The translations under genes and the position numbers were made by a program. Source: Beijerinckiaceae bacterium (lineage in GTDB: Bacteria; Pseudomonadota; Alphaproteobacteria; Rhizobiales; Beijerinckiaceae). Taken from it: a stretch of 64,000 nucleotides of DNA. Within the stretch, counting starts at the first letter, position 1; the number at the start of each line of letters is the position of its first letter. Location: assembly GCA_027533425.1 (NCBI GenBank), contig JAPZUD010000005.1, forward strand, positions 124,001 to 188,000. The letters run 5' to 3'. Below the pieces are notes generated by a model. It did not search any database, was not told the DNA's origin, and saw nothing but the letters and a program-made list of their open reading frames with translations. Shown piece by piece: positions 44,001 through 52,500 of the stretch.

Positions 44001-44804
44001 GGTGTAGAAATGCGCATCCGGCGTGCGCGTCTGCGGCACATTCGAGCCCCAGAGGATGATGAAGCCAGCATTGTACCAGTCGGCGGATTCCGGCACGTCG
44101 GTCTGCTCGCCCCAGGTTTGCGGCGAGGCCGGCGGCAGGTCGCAGTACCAATCGTAGAACGACATGCACACGCCGCCGATCAGGCTGAGATAGCGCGAGC
44201 CTGCGGCGTAGCTCACCATCGACATGGCGGGGATCGGCGAGAAGCCGAGGATGCGATCCGGCCCATAGGTACGGGCGGTATAGGCATTGGCCGCGGCGAT
44301 GATCTCGTTGACCTCGTCCCAGCTCGAGCGGACGAAGCCGCCATGGCCGCGCTTCTTGGTGTAGGAAGCACGCTTGTCCGGATCCTCGACAATCGAGGTC
44401 CAGGCCGCGACCGGCGAGAGCGTGGCGCGGGCCCGCCGCCACAGGCGGATCAGGCGCGAACGGATCAACGGGTATTTCACCCGGTTGCCGGAATAGAGAT
44501 ACCAGCTGTAGGAGGCCCCGCGCGAGCAGCCGCGCGGCTCATGGTTCGGCAGGTCCGGCCGGGTACGCGGATAATCGGTCTGCTGGGTTTCCCAGGTGAC
44601 GATCCCGCCCTTCACGTAGATCTTCCACGAGCAGGAGCCGGTGCAGTTCGCGCCATGGGTCGAACGCACGATCTTGTCGTGCTGCCAGCGCTTCCGGTAG
44701 CCATCCTCCCAGCGGCGATCCTCGGCTGTGGTCACGCCGTGGCCATTCGCGAAGGGCTCGGAGATCTTGTTGAAGAATGTCAGGCGGTCGAGAAAATGGG
44801 ACAT
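41067..44804 (-). CDS. narG: NarG, membrane nitrate reductase catalytic subunit
   Basis: A 1245-residue molybdopterin guanine dinucleotide enzyme of the usual NarG length. The N-terminal FS0 cluster region (HGANCTGSCSWKIYVKGG, with histidine as one ligand) and HEPRGCSRGASYSWYLYSG are typical, as are DYSEASKFGDIWLPVKQGTD and NHWYHADMNYRGVMNMLIMC. There is no Tat-type leader of the periplasmic kind, so it faces the cytoplasm and reduces nitrate to nitrite. A long open frame on the opposite strand is only an echo of its codon bias. Confidence 0.97.
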   Translation of the reverse strand: MSHFLDRLTFFNKISEPFANGHGVTTAEDRRWEDGYRKRWQHDKIVRSTHGANCTGSCSWKIYVKGGIVTWETQQTDYPRTRPDLPNHEPRGCSRGASYSWYLYSGNRVKYPLIRSRLIRLWRRARATLSPVAAWTSIVEDPDKRASYTKKRGHGGFVRSSWDEVNEIIAAANAYTARTYGPDRILGFSPIPAMSMVSYAAGSRYLSLIGGVCMSFYDWYCDLPPASPQTWGEQTDVPESADWYNAGFIILWGSNVPQTRTPDAHFYTEARYRGTKSAVICPDYSEASKFGDIWLPVKQGTDAALAMAMGHVILTEYHVKRQVPYFQDYIRKYTDMPMLVRLVKQDGRLVPERFLRASDFDKGLGETNNPEWKTVAYDEGSGKIVVPNGTIGFRWGEQGKWNLEEKASDGKETKLRLTLKGIEDETAQVAFPYFGNIENEHFTHSDHGSILERSIPVKRLKLADGEALVASVHDLFVANYGVDQGFGGENVTGDYNADLPYTPAWAEKITGVSRDKIIQVAREFATNAEKTNGRSMVIIGAAMNHWYHADMNYRGVMNMLIMCGCVGQSGGGWAHYVGQEKLRPQAGWAPLAFALDWGRPPRQQNSTSAFYVHTDQWRYETMKAMDIVSPTAPAGPWDSAMIDYNVQAVRMGWLPAYPTLEDNPLDIAAKAKAAGLEPKDYIAKGLKSGQVKFAWEDPDNPKNWPRNLFVWRSNLLGSSGKGHEYFLKHLLGTSNGVLGEDLGSAEAAGTREVNWVKEAPEGKLDLLVTLDFRMSTTCVYSDIVLPTATWYEKNDLNTSDMHPFIHPLTSAVDPAWEARSDWEIYKGIAKAFSQVAPEVLGEETDIVLNPIKHDTAMEMAQAFDPKDWKKGECEPIPGKTMPVVVPVQRDYAHIYERFTALGPLMDTLGNGIKGMAWKTGHEVDHLKALNGTHLEGANKGLARIVSDIDATEVILMMAPETNGEVAVKAWEALSKTTGREHAHLALPKEDEKIRFRDVVAQPRKIISAPTWSGLESEKVCYNAGYTNVHEHIPWRTLTGRQQLYQDHLWMRAFGEALCNYRPPIDLKTIHPVKGTKPNGETEIVLNFITPHQKWGIHSTYTDNLLMLTLSRGGPIVWLSETDARKAGIVDNDWVEAFNSNGALVARAVVSQRMKEGTLFMYHAQEKIVNVPGSEMTGQRGGIHNSVTRVVLKPTHMIGGYVQFAYDFNYYGTIGTNRDEFVVIRKVKNVDWLERPHPDQVSTAAE

Positions 44805-44835
44805 GGTCTGTCGCCTCTCTGGCTAGTAATTCGGG

Positions 44836-47589
44836 TCAGGCGGGATTGGCGACAGGCGTCGCCGGGCGGGGCGCACGGCCCCGCTCGATGTCGTGGAGGA
44901 GGCCGCCGCGCCGGGTGTAGAACCACCAGGTGATGGCGATGCAGGTGATGTAGAAGCCAAGGAAGGCGTAGAGGGCGCCGGCTGCCGAGCCGGTCATGGC
45001 AATCGAGGTGCCGAAGCTCTTCGGGATGAAGAAGGCGCCATAGGCCGCCACCGCCGAGGTGAACCCGATGATCGCGGCGCTTTCCTTGTCGGATTGCTTG
45101 ACGAGATCCTGGCCCTTGAGCTGCGGCTCGAGCCGGGCCACTTCCTGCCGCATGATCGCGGGGATCATCTGGAAGGTCGAGGCATTGCCGACGCCGGTCG
45201 CTGCGAAGAGGAACAGGAAGCTCGCGAAGAAGACCGGGAAGGCGCTGGGGTTCCCCTTCATGCCGATCGCATAGAGGATACCGACCACGCCGAGGCACAT
45301 CGCCACGAAGACCCAGAAGGTGATGCGCCCGCCGCCGATCCGGTCGCAGGCCTTGCCGGAGAAGGCGCGGGAAACCGCACCGACCAGCGGGCCCAGGAAG
45401 GCGTATTGCAGCGCGTTGACCTCGGGGAAGAGGATCTTCGAGAGCAGCGGGAACCCGGCGGAGTACCCGATGAAAGAGCCGAATGTGCCCGTATAGAGCC
45501 AGCACATCACCCAGTTATGGGTCCGGCGGAAGATCACCGCCTGATCGGCGAAGCTCGCCTTCATCGAGGCGATGTCATTCATCCCGAACCAGGCCGCGAA
45601 GGCCGAGGCGATGATGAACGGCACGAAGACGAAGCCGGCATTCTGGAGCCACAATGTCGTGGTGACACCGTTGAGCGTGGCGGTTTGCGGCGAGCCGCCC
45701 AGCGCACCGAACACACCCGCCGTGATCGCGAGCGGCACGACGAACTGCACCACGCTGACGCCGAGATTGCCGAGGCCGGCATTGATGGCGAGGGCGTTGC
45801 CCTTCTCCGCCTTCGGGAAGAAGAAAGAGATATTGGCCATCGAGGAGGCGAAGTTGCCACCGCCAAAGCCGCAAAGCAGGGCGAGCGCCAGGAAGATCCA
45901 GTAGGGCGTTTCCGGGTTCTGGACCGCGAAGCCCATGCCGAGAGCCGGGATCAGCAGCGACCAGGTGGCAAGCGTGGTCCAGAGCCGGCCGCCGAACATG
46001 GCCGGCATGAAGCTGTAGAAGATGCGGAGGGTCGCCCCGGAAAGCCCGGGTAGCGAGGCCAACCAGAACAGCTGTTCATTGGTGAAGGCGAAGCCGACGC
46101 TCGGCAGACGCGCCACCACGACCGACCACACCATCCAGACCGCGAAGGAAAGGAGCAGGCACGGAACCGAGATCCAGAGATTGCGGCGGGCGATGGCACG
46201 CCCCTGCCCCTGCCAGAAGCCAGGATCTTCGGGGCGCCAATCCTGGATCGCACCCTTGGCGGCGAGCGCGCCTTCCTGTTCCGGGCCATGGATCGGCTGC
46301 ATTTCCGGCAGTTGCGGGAGCTTGCGCAGTTCGGCGCCTGCAACCTGCTTTTCCATCGACCGGACGGCGAAGTGCATCCAGAGCATGGCAATCGTCACGA
46401 TGACGAAGAGCAGCCAAAAGCAGCTCTGCCAGACACCCGTCAGGTCATTGAGCGCACCGAAAGCGATCGGCAGCACAAACCCGCCGAGCCCACCGACGAG
46501 ACCGACGACACCGCCGACCGCACCAACCCGGTCGGGGTAGTAAACCGGGATGTGCTTGTAGACCGCCGCCTTGCCCAGGCTCATGAAGAAGCCGAGTACG
46601 AAGGCCGTGACGACAAAGCCAACCAGCCCCATCCGCGTGCTGAATTCCACCGGGCCGCGAATGCCTTCGACGATATAGCTCGTTGGCGGATAGGACAGGA
46701 TGAAGGTGCAGACGATCGAGACCAGGAAGGTCCAGTACATGATCGTCCGGGCGCCATACTTGTCCGAGAGATGGCCGCCATAGGCGCGGAAGATCGAGGC
46801 GGGGATGGAATACATCGCGCCGATCATGCCGGCCGTGGCGATATCGAGCCCGTAGACGCCGATCAGGTACCGCGGCAGCCACAAGGCCAGGGCGACGAAA
46901 GCCCCGAACACGAAGAAATAGTAGAGCGAGAACCGCCAGACCTGGATGTTCCGGAGTGGCTCCATCATGGCCGAGAGCGGCTCCGGCTTTGCACCGGTGG
47001 CGCGGCGGCGGGCTAGGTCCGGGTCATCCTTGGTGAAAAGGAAGAACAGGATGCCCATGATCCCGAGGGCCAGCGCCCAGACGAGCGCGACACTCTTCCA
47101 GCCATAGGCAACCATGATGACAGGCGCTGCGAACTTGGTCACCGCCGCGCCGACATTCCCGGCGCCGAAAATGCCGAGCGCTGTGCCCTGCTTCTCCTTG
47201 GGGTACCATTTTGCCACATAGGCCACGCCGACAGAGAAGGAGCCGCCAGCAATGCCGACGCCGAGCGCGGCGATCAGGAAAGTCGGGTAATCATAGGCGA
47301 AGGTGAGCAGGAAGGTCATGACCGCGGCGGTCAGCATGGTCGCCGTATAAACCATGCGGCCACCATACTGGTCAGCCCAGATACCGAGCAGCAGTCGGAT
47401 CAGCGACCCGGTGAGGATCGGCGTCCCGACAAGCAACCCGAATTGCGTATCGGAAAGGCCCAGATCCTTTTTGATCTGGATGCCAATGATCGCGAAAATC
47501 GTCCAGACCGCGAAACAAACCGTGAAGGCAATGGTCGAGAACCAGAGTGCCCTGTTCTGGTCCGATGCGGTAACAGTGGCGACAGCCAT
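44836..47589 (-). CDS. narK: NarK1-NarK2 fused nitrate/nitrite transporter
   Basis: A 917-residue protein formed by two complete 12-helix major facilitator domains. The first half (NarK1 type, a nitrate/proton symporter) has GIWADQYGGRMVYTATML and GAGNVGAAVTKFAAPVIM; the second (NarK2 type, nitrate/nitrite antiporter) has LCGFGGGNFASSMANISFFF and GNALAINAGLGNLGVSVVQF. The linker is around residues 420-480. The same fusion is known from Paracoccus and other alphaproteobacteria. It is the first gene of the nar operon, 31 bases before narG. A perfect FNR-type box lies 85 bases upstream of the start. Confidence 0.95.
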   Translation of the reverse strand: MAVATVTASDQNRALWFSTIAFTVCFAVWTIFAIIGIQIKKDLGLSDTQFGLLVGTPILTGSLIRLLLGIWADQYGGRMVYTATMLTAAVMTFLLTFAYDYPTFLIAALGVGIAGGSFSVGVAYVAKWYPKEKQGTALGIFGAGNVGAAVTKFAAPVIMVAYGWKSVALVWALALGIMGILFFLFTKDDPDLARRRATGAKPEPLSAMMEPLRNIQVWRFSLYYFFVFGAFVALALWLPRYLIGVYGLDIATAGMIGAMYSIPASIFRAYGGHLSDKYGARTIMYWTFLVSIVCTFILSYPPTSYIVEGIRGPVEFSTRMGLVGFVVTAFVLGFFMSLGKAAVYKHIPVYYPDRVGAVGGVVGLVGGLGGFVLPIAFGALNDLTGVWQSCFWLLFVIVTIAMLWMHFAVRSMEKQVAGAELRKLPQLPEMQPIHGPEQEGALAAKGAIQDWRPEDPGFWQGQGRAIARRNLWISVPCLLLSFAVWMVWSVVVARLPSVGFAFTNEQLFWLASLPGLSGATLRIFYSFMPAMFGGRLWTTLATWSLLIPALGMGFAVQNPETPYWIFLALALLCGFGGGNFASSMANISFFFPKAEKGNALAINAGLGNLGVSVVQFVVPLAITAGVFGALGGSPQTATLNGVTTTLWLQNAGFVFVPFIIASAFAAWFGMNDIASMKASFADQAVIFRRTHNWVMCWLYTGTFGSFIGYSAGFPLLSKILFPEVNALQYAFLGPLVGAVSRAFSGKACDRIGGGRITFWVFVAMCLGVVGILYAIGMKGNPSAFPVFFASFLFLFAATGVGNASTFQMIPAIMRQEVARLEPQLKGQDLVKQSDKESAAIIGFTSAVAAYGAFFIPKSFGTSIAMTGSAAGALYAFLGFYITCIAITWWFYTRRGGLLHDIERGRAPRPATPVANPA

Positions 47590-47667
47590 GCTCGCCCCCT
47601 CTTCATGGAAAACGCGCTCTCAGGTCGAACGCGGAAGCCATGCTTGGCAGGGGGAAAGATCCGGGCC

Positions 47668-47681
47668 TTGATTTGAATCAA
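47668..47681 (-). promoter_or_regulatory. FNR/NarR-type box of the nar operon
   Basis: TTGATTTGAATCAA fits TTGAT-N4-ATCAA perfectly. Its centre is 85 bases upstream of the narK start, which allows a class II promoter starting near 47633. An FNR-family activator is expected to bind under low oxygen or with nitrate. Confidence 0.85.
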
Positions 47682-47782
47682 CCCAGAAAAGGCCATAAAA
47701 GCTTTCAAGAACATGTACTTAATTTGTCAAGGCGGAGCGCATTCTCGATCAAGACACAGCATCGGTTCTGTCAAATCCAGGC

Positions 47783-47796
47783 TTGATCAATATCAA
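47783..47796 (+). promoter_or_regulatory. Second perfect FNR/NarR-type box, upstream of the Crp/Fnr gene
   Basis: TTGATCAATATCAA is also a perfect TTGAT-N4-ATCAA. Its centre is 53 bases before the regulator start codon at 47843. Activation at -41.5 would place the transcript start on the ribosome-binding site, so the box may repress the regulator's own gene or act on the divergent operon. Confidence 0.8.
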
Positions 47797-47842
47797 GGAC
47801 GTGATTGCGCATTTGACGAAAGATGCAGAAGGAGGTGCCGTC

Positions 47843-48541
47843 ATGCGCGATGAAGACTTGCAGGAAATGCGGCAATTGCCGCTCTTTGACGGAGTGGGGG
47901 CGGCCTATGTCGAGTCGCTCCTGCGCAGTGCCTTTGTCCAGCGGTTTCCGGCCCATGTCGAACTGGTCCATGAGGGCGATCCGGCCGATTTCCTCTACGT
48001 GATCGTTCAGGGGCAGGTGGAGATCTATGCCAGCTACCGCGATCGCGAGACCACCATTTCCGTCCTCGGGCCCGGCAACAGCTTCATCATCGCAGCCGTC
48101 CTGCTGGATCGGGTCTACCTGAAATCCGCCCGCGGACTCACACCGACCCGGATCCTGATGCTGCCTGCCGAGGCGGTCCGTGACGGCTTTGCCGAAGACG
48201 CGCATTTTGCTCGCGCTCTCGCGGTAGATATGGCGTTGGCCTATCGCGGCGTCGTGAAGGAATTGAAGAACCAGAAATTGCGCTCCAGCCTCGAGCGGCT
48301 GGCCAATTGGCTCATCGCCGAAGATGAGAAGGGCGGCAGCACCGGAAAGCTGGAAATTCCCTATGACAAAAAAGTGCTGGCGTCCCGTCTCGGGATGGCG
48401 CCGGAAGTCCTTTCACGCTCGATTGCCGCGCTGATCCCGTACAAGGTCGATATTCGCGGGCGGCACGTCCAGCTTAATGACCGCGAGGCGCTGCTGTCCC
48501 TGGCGCGGCCCGTGCCGACAATCGATGATCCCGCGTGCTAG
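47843..48541 (+). CDS. Crp/Fnr-family regulator of nitrate respiration (NarR/Dnr-like)
   Basis: A 232-residue protein with an N-terminal cyclic-nucleotide-binding fold (LVHEGDPADFLYVIVQGQVE), a dimer helix and a C-terminal helix-turn-helix (KKVLASRLGMAPEVLSRSIAAL). It lacks the N-terminal cysteine cluster of FNR, so it is not an oxygen-sensing Fe-S protein; it resembles NarR, Dnr and NnrR, which sense nitrite or NO. GGAGGTG (47831-47837) fixes the ATG at 47843; an upstream TTG at 47783 lies inside the FNR-type box and is rejected. It is divergent from narK, its probable target. Confidence 0.87.
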   Translation: MRDEDLQEMRQLPLFDGVGAAYVESLLRSAFVQRFPAHVELVHEGDPADFLYVIVQGQVEIYASYRDRETTISVLGPGNSFIIAAVLLDRVYLKSARGLTPTRILMLPAEAVRDGFAEDAHFARALAVDMALAYRGVVKELKNQKLRSSLERLANWLIAEDEKGGSTGKLEIPYDKKVLASRLGMAPEVLSRSIAALIPYKVDIRGRHVQLNDREALLSLARPVPTIDDPAC

Positions 48542-48577
48542 GCGAAATCCCATGCGTTTCCTGCTCGTGCATCCCTC

Positions 48578-49261
48578 ATGATGGAATTTACGCTCGCCGC
48601 CCTGACCTTCGCTGCCTCGCATTCCCTGCCGATGCGGCCGCGCATCCGCGAAAAGCTAATCCATCAGTTCGGTAGCCGGACCTTCTGGACGCTCTATGGC
48701 TTGGTGTCTTTGGTCAGCTTGGCCTGGCTGATCGATTCTGCCGCGCGGGCCCCGCATGTTGAACTCTGGGCGCCCGCGGCATGGCAGAGATGGGTGCCAT
48801 TCTTCGTGATGCCGATTGTATTCGGGATCATCGGTCTTACTATTGCCGCGCCCAACCCGCTTTCCTTTGGCGGGCGGCATCCCGAGCGCTTCGAGCCCGA
48901 GAACCCGGGAATTGCCGGCTTCGCCCGCCACCCGCTGCTGGTCGCGATCGCCCTCTGGGCCTTCGCGCATATCTTCCCGAATGGCGATCTCGCCCATGTC
49001 CTGCTCTTCGGTGCGCTTGGGCTCTTTGCCCTCATCGGCATGACGCTGATTGACCGGAGCCGGCGCGCGGAATTCGGCAACGCGGAATGGACAAGGCTCG
49101 CAGAGGGCACATCCAACTGGCCCCTTCATGCCTGGTTCACTGGCCGCTCAACGCCGAAGATCATGGTCTCGATGCAGCGTATTGGCTTCGCCATCGTCTT
49201 CTGGGCCTGCCTCATCTGGGCCCATGCAATGCTGTTCGGCGTTTCGACGTGGCCGGTCTAG
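48578..49261 (+). CDS. nnrU: NnrU family membrane protein
   Basis: A 227-residue inner-membrane protein with six hydrophobic segments and the NnrU signature (AASHSLPMRPRIREKLIHQF near the start, ENPGIAGFARHPLLVAIALW centrally). NnrU was found in Rhodobacter as a gene needed for nitric-oxide reduction; its exact role is unknown and it resembles isoprenylcysteine-methyltransferase-like proteins. It follows the Crp/Fnr gene by 36 bases. Two adjacent ATGs leave the start uncertain by one residue. Confidence 0.88.
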   Translation: MMEFTLAALTFAASHSLPMRPRIREKLIHQFGSRTFWTLYGLVSLVSLAWLIDSAARAPHVELWAPAAWQRWVPFFVMPIVFGIIGLTIAAPNPLSFGGRHPERFEPENPGIAGFARHPLLVAIALWAFAHIFPNGDLAHVLLFGALGLFALIGMTLIDRSRRAEFGNAEWTRLAEGTSNWPLHAWFTGRSTPKIMVSMQRIGFAIVFWACLIWAHAMLFGVSTWPV

Positions 49262-49679
49262 CGGCAGCACTGGCTATGAAGCGCATGCCAAAGGCGGTAC
49301 TGGGGTTGACGGGTCAGGGGCATGTGTGCCCGATGAATGTCTGCTTGCACCTTTGCTCGCCAGGACTTTGAACGACCACTTTGATGAAGGGTTTCGGGTG
49401 CCGGAGGCGTACGAAAGCCTTCATCGAAGCTGCCGATCAGGGGTACAAAGCATTCAAAATCATTGGCGCAATCACCCGTTGAGCCCGCCGCTCATCAAGC
49501 ACCTCGACTGGCCGACCGCTCGATTGCTTTCAGCGTTCACCAAAAGCAAACTATCCACCCTGCAAATCGGTGTCTCGGAGTGATCGCCAAAGCACTCCAA
49601 ACTGTTTGCGGTTATGCTGGATCGCGTTTGACCGCGAAGCGTTGCCGGGCCGAGGATCGCTCCATAAAGGATCAATTTG
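49262..49679. other. Gap before the cytochrome b561 gene, no convincing gene
   Basis: 418 bases. A 32-residue frame (49384-49482, starting MKGFGCRRRTKAFIEA) has no ribosome-binding site and is probably chance or debris. No terminator with a T-run was seen. AAAGGA near 49667 serves the next gene. Confidence 0.5.
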
Positions 49680-50207
49680 ATGCAGGAACGATACTCGGGA
49701 ACGCAGCAAGCGTTGCATTGGGCAACGCTTGTCCTGTTTCTTGTGCAGCTATGGACCTATCCGGCCATTGCCCGCACGCATCATGCGCCACATCTGGGCG
49801 TGCCGATTGAACCGCTGGATCTTGTCCTGCACCAGATCCACGCTCTTTCCGGGGGCATAATTCTGTTGTTCGTCGGCCTGCGTCTTTGGCTCAGGTTTCG
49901 TCACCCCATTGCCGCGCCATCATTTCCGATGGCGTATTTCGCAAAGATATCGAATCTCACGCATATCGGGATCTATACGGTGCTGATCCTCCTCCCGATA
50001 ACCGGCTTTCTGAAAATGTATATCATCTCGATTGCCGGCCCGGTGCATGTCATCCTGACACGCGTGCTCTACGCCTTGATCGTCCTTCATATTGGCGGGG
50101 CGCTGGTCCATGTCATCATTTGGCGGGATGGCTTGCTGGAAAGGATGGGCATCAAGCTCCCCTTCCAGCGCGCGGCGCTGAAACAATTCAGAAACATTCA
50201 GCAATAA
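49680..50207 (+). CDS. Cytochrome b561-type membrane protein
   Basis: A 175-residue four-helix di-haem cytochrome b. Haem-ligand histidines lie in ALHWATLVLFLVQLWTY, LVLHQIHALSGGIILLFVGL, ISNLTHIGIYTVLILLPITG and IVLHIGGALVHVIIW. These proteins pass quinol electrons, often to periplasmic partners or superoxide. The ATG at 49680 has AAAGGA seven bases upstream. It lies 83 bases before a multicopper oxidase gene. Confidence 0.9.
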   Translation: MQERYSGTQQALHWATLVLFLVQLWTYPAIARTHHAPHLGVPIEPLDLVLHQIHALSGGIILLFVGLRLWLRFRHPIAAPSFPMAYFAKISNLTHIGIYTVLILLPITGFLKMYIISIAGPVHVILTRVLYALIVLHIGGALVHVIIWRDGLLERMGIKLPFQRAALKQFRNIQQ

Positions 50208-50290
50208 TTCCAGTGAGATAGATCAAATACAATGTCGACTGACCGACCTATGCTGAGGCTCAAACCAAAGAGCCGGAACTGGAGGTCTGC

Positions 50291-51769
50291 ATGTCGATAT
50301 CGCGCCGTTCTTTCATCGCAGCAACGGGCGCTGCCGCCCTGACAGGGCCTTTCTTCGGGAGCCCTGCCACAGCCGAAGCACCGCTCCTGAATGTCGCCAG
50401 CCGCAGTCTTGATGTGCGAGGCAAGGCAGCCAAGGTCTTCGGTATTGAAGGTCGCGGTAGCAGACCGGGCCTGATCGCTCGAGAAGGAGAGCGCTTTTCT
50501 GGCAATGTTCGGAATGCAACGGCTGAACCATTGATCATGCATTGGCATGGCCAGATCCATGCGCCCGCGGATCAGGATCGATCGCGACCTGGAGGTGGCG
50601 CCCTTGCAGCTGGATCGCAGGATTTCCATGATTTCCTGCTGACGCCCGGAACGCATTGGATGCATTCCCATCAGCTCACAGAACAGCAACTGCTCGCAGC
50701 ACCGATGATCACGCGCGAGAAGGATGCAGGGGACCTTCGGGATGTCGTACTGATGCTGCACGACTTCGCCTTTCGTTCGCCGGCAGAAATTCTGGCGGGT
50801 CTCGGTGGGTCGGATGCGCATGCGGGGCATGGCAGCGCAGGCGCTTCACCACCAAGAGCCTCCGGATCAGGCGGCATCAATCATGGCGACATGAACCATG
50901 GTGCCCGCTCATCCGGGATGATGCCCGGCATGGGCATGATGCCGGGTATGGGCGCCGGGATGAGGATCCACGCCAATGATGTCTCCTATGACGCCTATCT
51001 CGCAAACGACAGGACGCTCGACGATCCCGAAGTCATCCGGGTCGACAAGGGCGAACGGGTTCGGCTTCGGGTGATCAACGGCGCAACAGCGACCGCCTTC
51101 TTTGTCGATACCGGATCGATCGAGGCAACATGCATCGCCGTTGACGGCTCACCTTGCCAGCCGCTGAAGGGCCGACGGTTTCCGCTCGCACAGGGGCAAC
51201 GGATCGATCTCGTGCTTTCGCTGCCCGGAGAAGGCGGCACATTCCCCATCCTGGCGCAGGTCGAGGCTGACATCCGTCAGACAGGCATTGTGCTGGCTAC
51301 ATCCGGAGCCACAATTGCAAAAATCGGCGACATTGCGCGCGAAGCAGCGCCCTACGCCACGCTGGCATTGGACGAAAAACTGCGGGCGCTTGTTCCGCTT
51401 CCCGAGCGCAAAGTAGACCGGACCTTCCGCCTGATGCTCGGCGAGGAAGCGGGTTACCGCTGGACCATAAACGGCAGAGTTCATGGTGAACACCAGCCGC
51501 TTGACGTCAGACGCGGGGAGCGGATCGCGATCATGTTCATGAACCCGACCTCCATGATGCACCCGATGCATCTGCATGGTCACCATTTTCAGGTGGCCGG
51601 ATCACGTGCTGGCCAGTTTGCCGGACCGATCCGTGATACGGTCATCGTTCCACCGCATACACCGGTGATGATCGTTTTCGATGCAGAGCAGCCGGGGCGC
51701 TGGTTCCTGCACTGCCACCATCTTTACCACATGGCGACCGGCATGATGACCGAGTTGTCCATTTCCTGA
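50291..51769 (+). CDS. Multicopper oxidase, Tat-exported (CueO/CopA type)
   Basis: A 492-residue oxidase with a twin-arginine signal (SRRSFI, residues 4-9). Copper ligands are in HWHG (84-87), HSH (125-127), HPMHLHGHHF and the type-1/trinuclear motif HCHHLYHMATGM near the C terminus. A His/Met-rich insert around residues 175-225 (NHGDMNHGARSSGMMPGMGM) probably binds Cu(I), as in CueO and CopA. It oxidises Cu(I) in the periplasm. It is followed by a small membrane protein and a DUF411 protein in the same operon. Confidence 0.93.
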   Translation: MSISRRSFIAATGAAALTGPFFGSPATAEAPLLNVASRSLDVRGKAAKVFGIEGRGSRPGLIAREGERFSGNVRNATAEPLIMHWHGQIHAPADQDRSRPGGGALAAGSQDFHDFLLTPGTHWMHSHQLTEQQLLAAPMITREKDAGDLRDVVLMLHDFAFRSPAEILAGLGGSDAHAGHGSAGASPPRASGSGGINHGDMNHGARSSGMMPGMGMMPGMGAGMRIHANDVSYDAYLANDRTLDDPEVIRVDKGERVRLRVINGATATAFFVDTGSIEATCIAVDGSPCQPLKGRRFPLAQGQRIDLVLSLPGEGGTFPILAQVEADIRQTGIVLATSGATIAKIGDIAREAAPYATLALDEKLRALVPLPERKVDRTFRLMLGEEAGYRWTINGRVHGEHQPLDVRRGERIAIMFMNPTSMMHPMHLHGHHFQVAGSRAGQFAGPIRDTVIVPPHTPVMIVFDAEQPGRWFLHCHHLYHMATGMMTELSIS

Positions 51770-51793
51770 CTTCATCCAAAAAGGAATACGAAC

Positions 51794-52036
51794 GTGTTTC
51801 ACAACGGAAATGACGGATATGGCTGGATGATGGGTTATAGCTGGGGTGTTGGTCACTGGGTGATGTTCGCTGTCATGGCGGCAGCGATCCTTTATCCGGT
51901 GGGCCTGATCCTGAAGCGGCTCGGATTTTCACCGTTCTGGTCGGTGCTGGCCCTTGTACCGGGGATCAACCTCATCGCGCTCTGGATTCTCGCGTTGACG
52001 AGTTCAGCGGATGGAAAAACGGAAACGGGGGCATGA
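51794..52036 (+). CDS. Small two-helix membrane protein of the copper operon
   Basis: An 80-residue protein with two hydrophobic segments (HWVMFAVMAAAILYPVGLIL and FWSVLALVPGINLIALWILA) preceded by a Met/His/Gly-rich N terminus (MFHNGNDGYGWMMGYSWG). GTG start at 51794 with AAGGA upstream. Function unknown. It ends overlapping the next gene by four bases. Confidence 0.75.
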   Translation: MFHNGNDGYGWMMGYSWGVGHWVMFAVMAAAILYPVGLILKRLGFSPFWSVLALVPGINLIALWILALTSSADGKTETGA

Positions 52037-52500
52037 TCAATCGACGCGCGACCCTCGGACTTCTCGCTGCCGCCTTTGCCTCACCCCTCGGGGCGACAAC
52101 GCGTCCTACGGTTGTCGTTCACCGTTCGCCGAGTTGCGGCTGTTGCGGGGCCTGGGCGAATTACCTTCGCCGCGCAGGCTTTCCCGTGACGATCATCAAC
52201 GAAGACGATCTGGCAGCGGTCAAGACGCGCGCCGGCGTGCCGGAAAACCTTCAATCCTGCCACACCGCTTTCATCGAGGGTTATGTGGTGGAAGGACATG
52301 TGCCGATCGAAGCGATCGAGAAAATGCTGGCTTCGAAGCCTCTCATTCTCGGCGTTTCTGTTCCGGACATGCCGGGCGGATCTCCCGGCATGGAGGTTAT
52401 CGGGACAAATCCCGACCCGTTCAAGGTCATATCCTTTGCAAGGAGCGGCGAGCAGGGCGTGTTTCTCGACTATCCAAACGGGTTCTCGCTCCCTCACTAG
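52033..52500 (+). CDS. DUF411 periplasmic metal-binding protein
   Basis: A 155-residue protein with an N-terminal export signal and the DUF411 core: RSPSCGCCGAW (cysteines 35, 37, 38), VPENLQSCHTAFIEGYVVEG and DMPGGSPGMEV. DUF411 proteins occur in copper and silver resistance clusters and are presumed periplasmic copper-binding proteins. The start overlaps the upstream gene (ATGA). It converges with cueR, their ends overlapping by four bases. Confidence 0.87.
   Translation: MINRRATLGLLAAAFASPLGATTRPTVVVHRSPSCGCCGAWANYLRRAGFPVTIINEDDLAAVKTRAGVPENLQSCHTAFIEGYVVEGHVPIEAIEKMLASKPLILGVSVPDMPGGSPGMEVIGTNPDPFKVISFARSGEQGVFLDYPNGFSLPH

Noticed and set aside
41040-44933. 1297-codon open frame on the plus strand opposite narG
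   Set aside because: It mirrors narG codon bias, encodes a low-complexity Arg/His/Asp-rich product with no recognisable domain, and narG is unmistakable on the other strand.
47783-47842. Earlier start for the Crp/Fnr regulator
   Set aside because: It is a TTG within a perfect FNR-type box and lacks a ribosome-binding site; GGAGGTG supports 47843.
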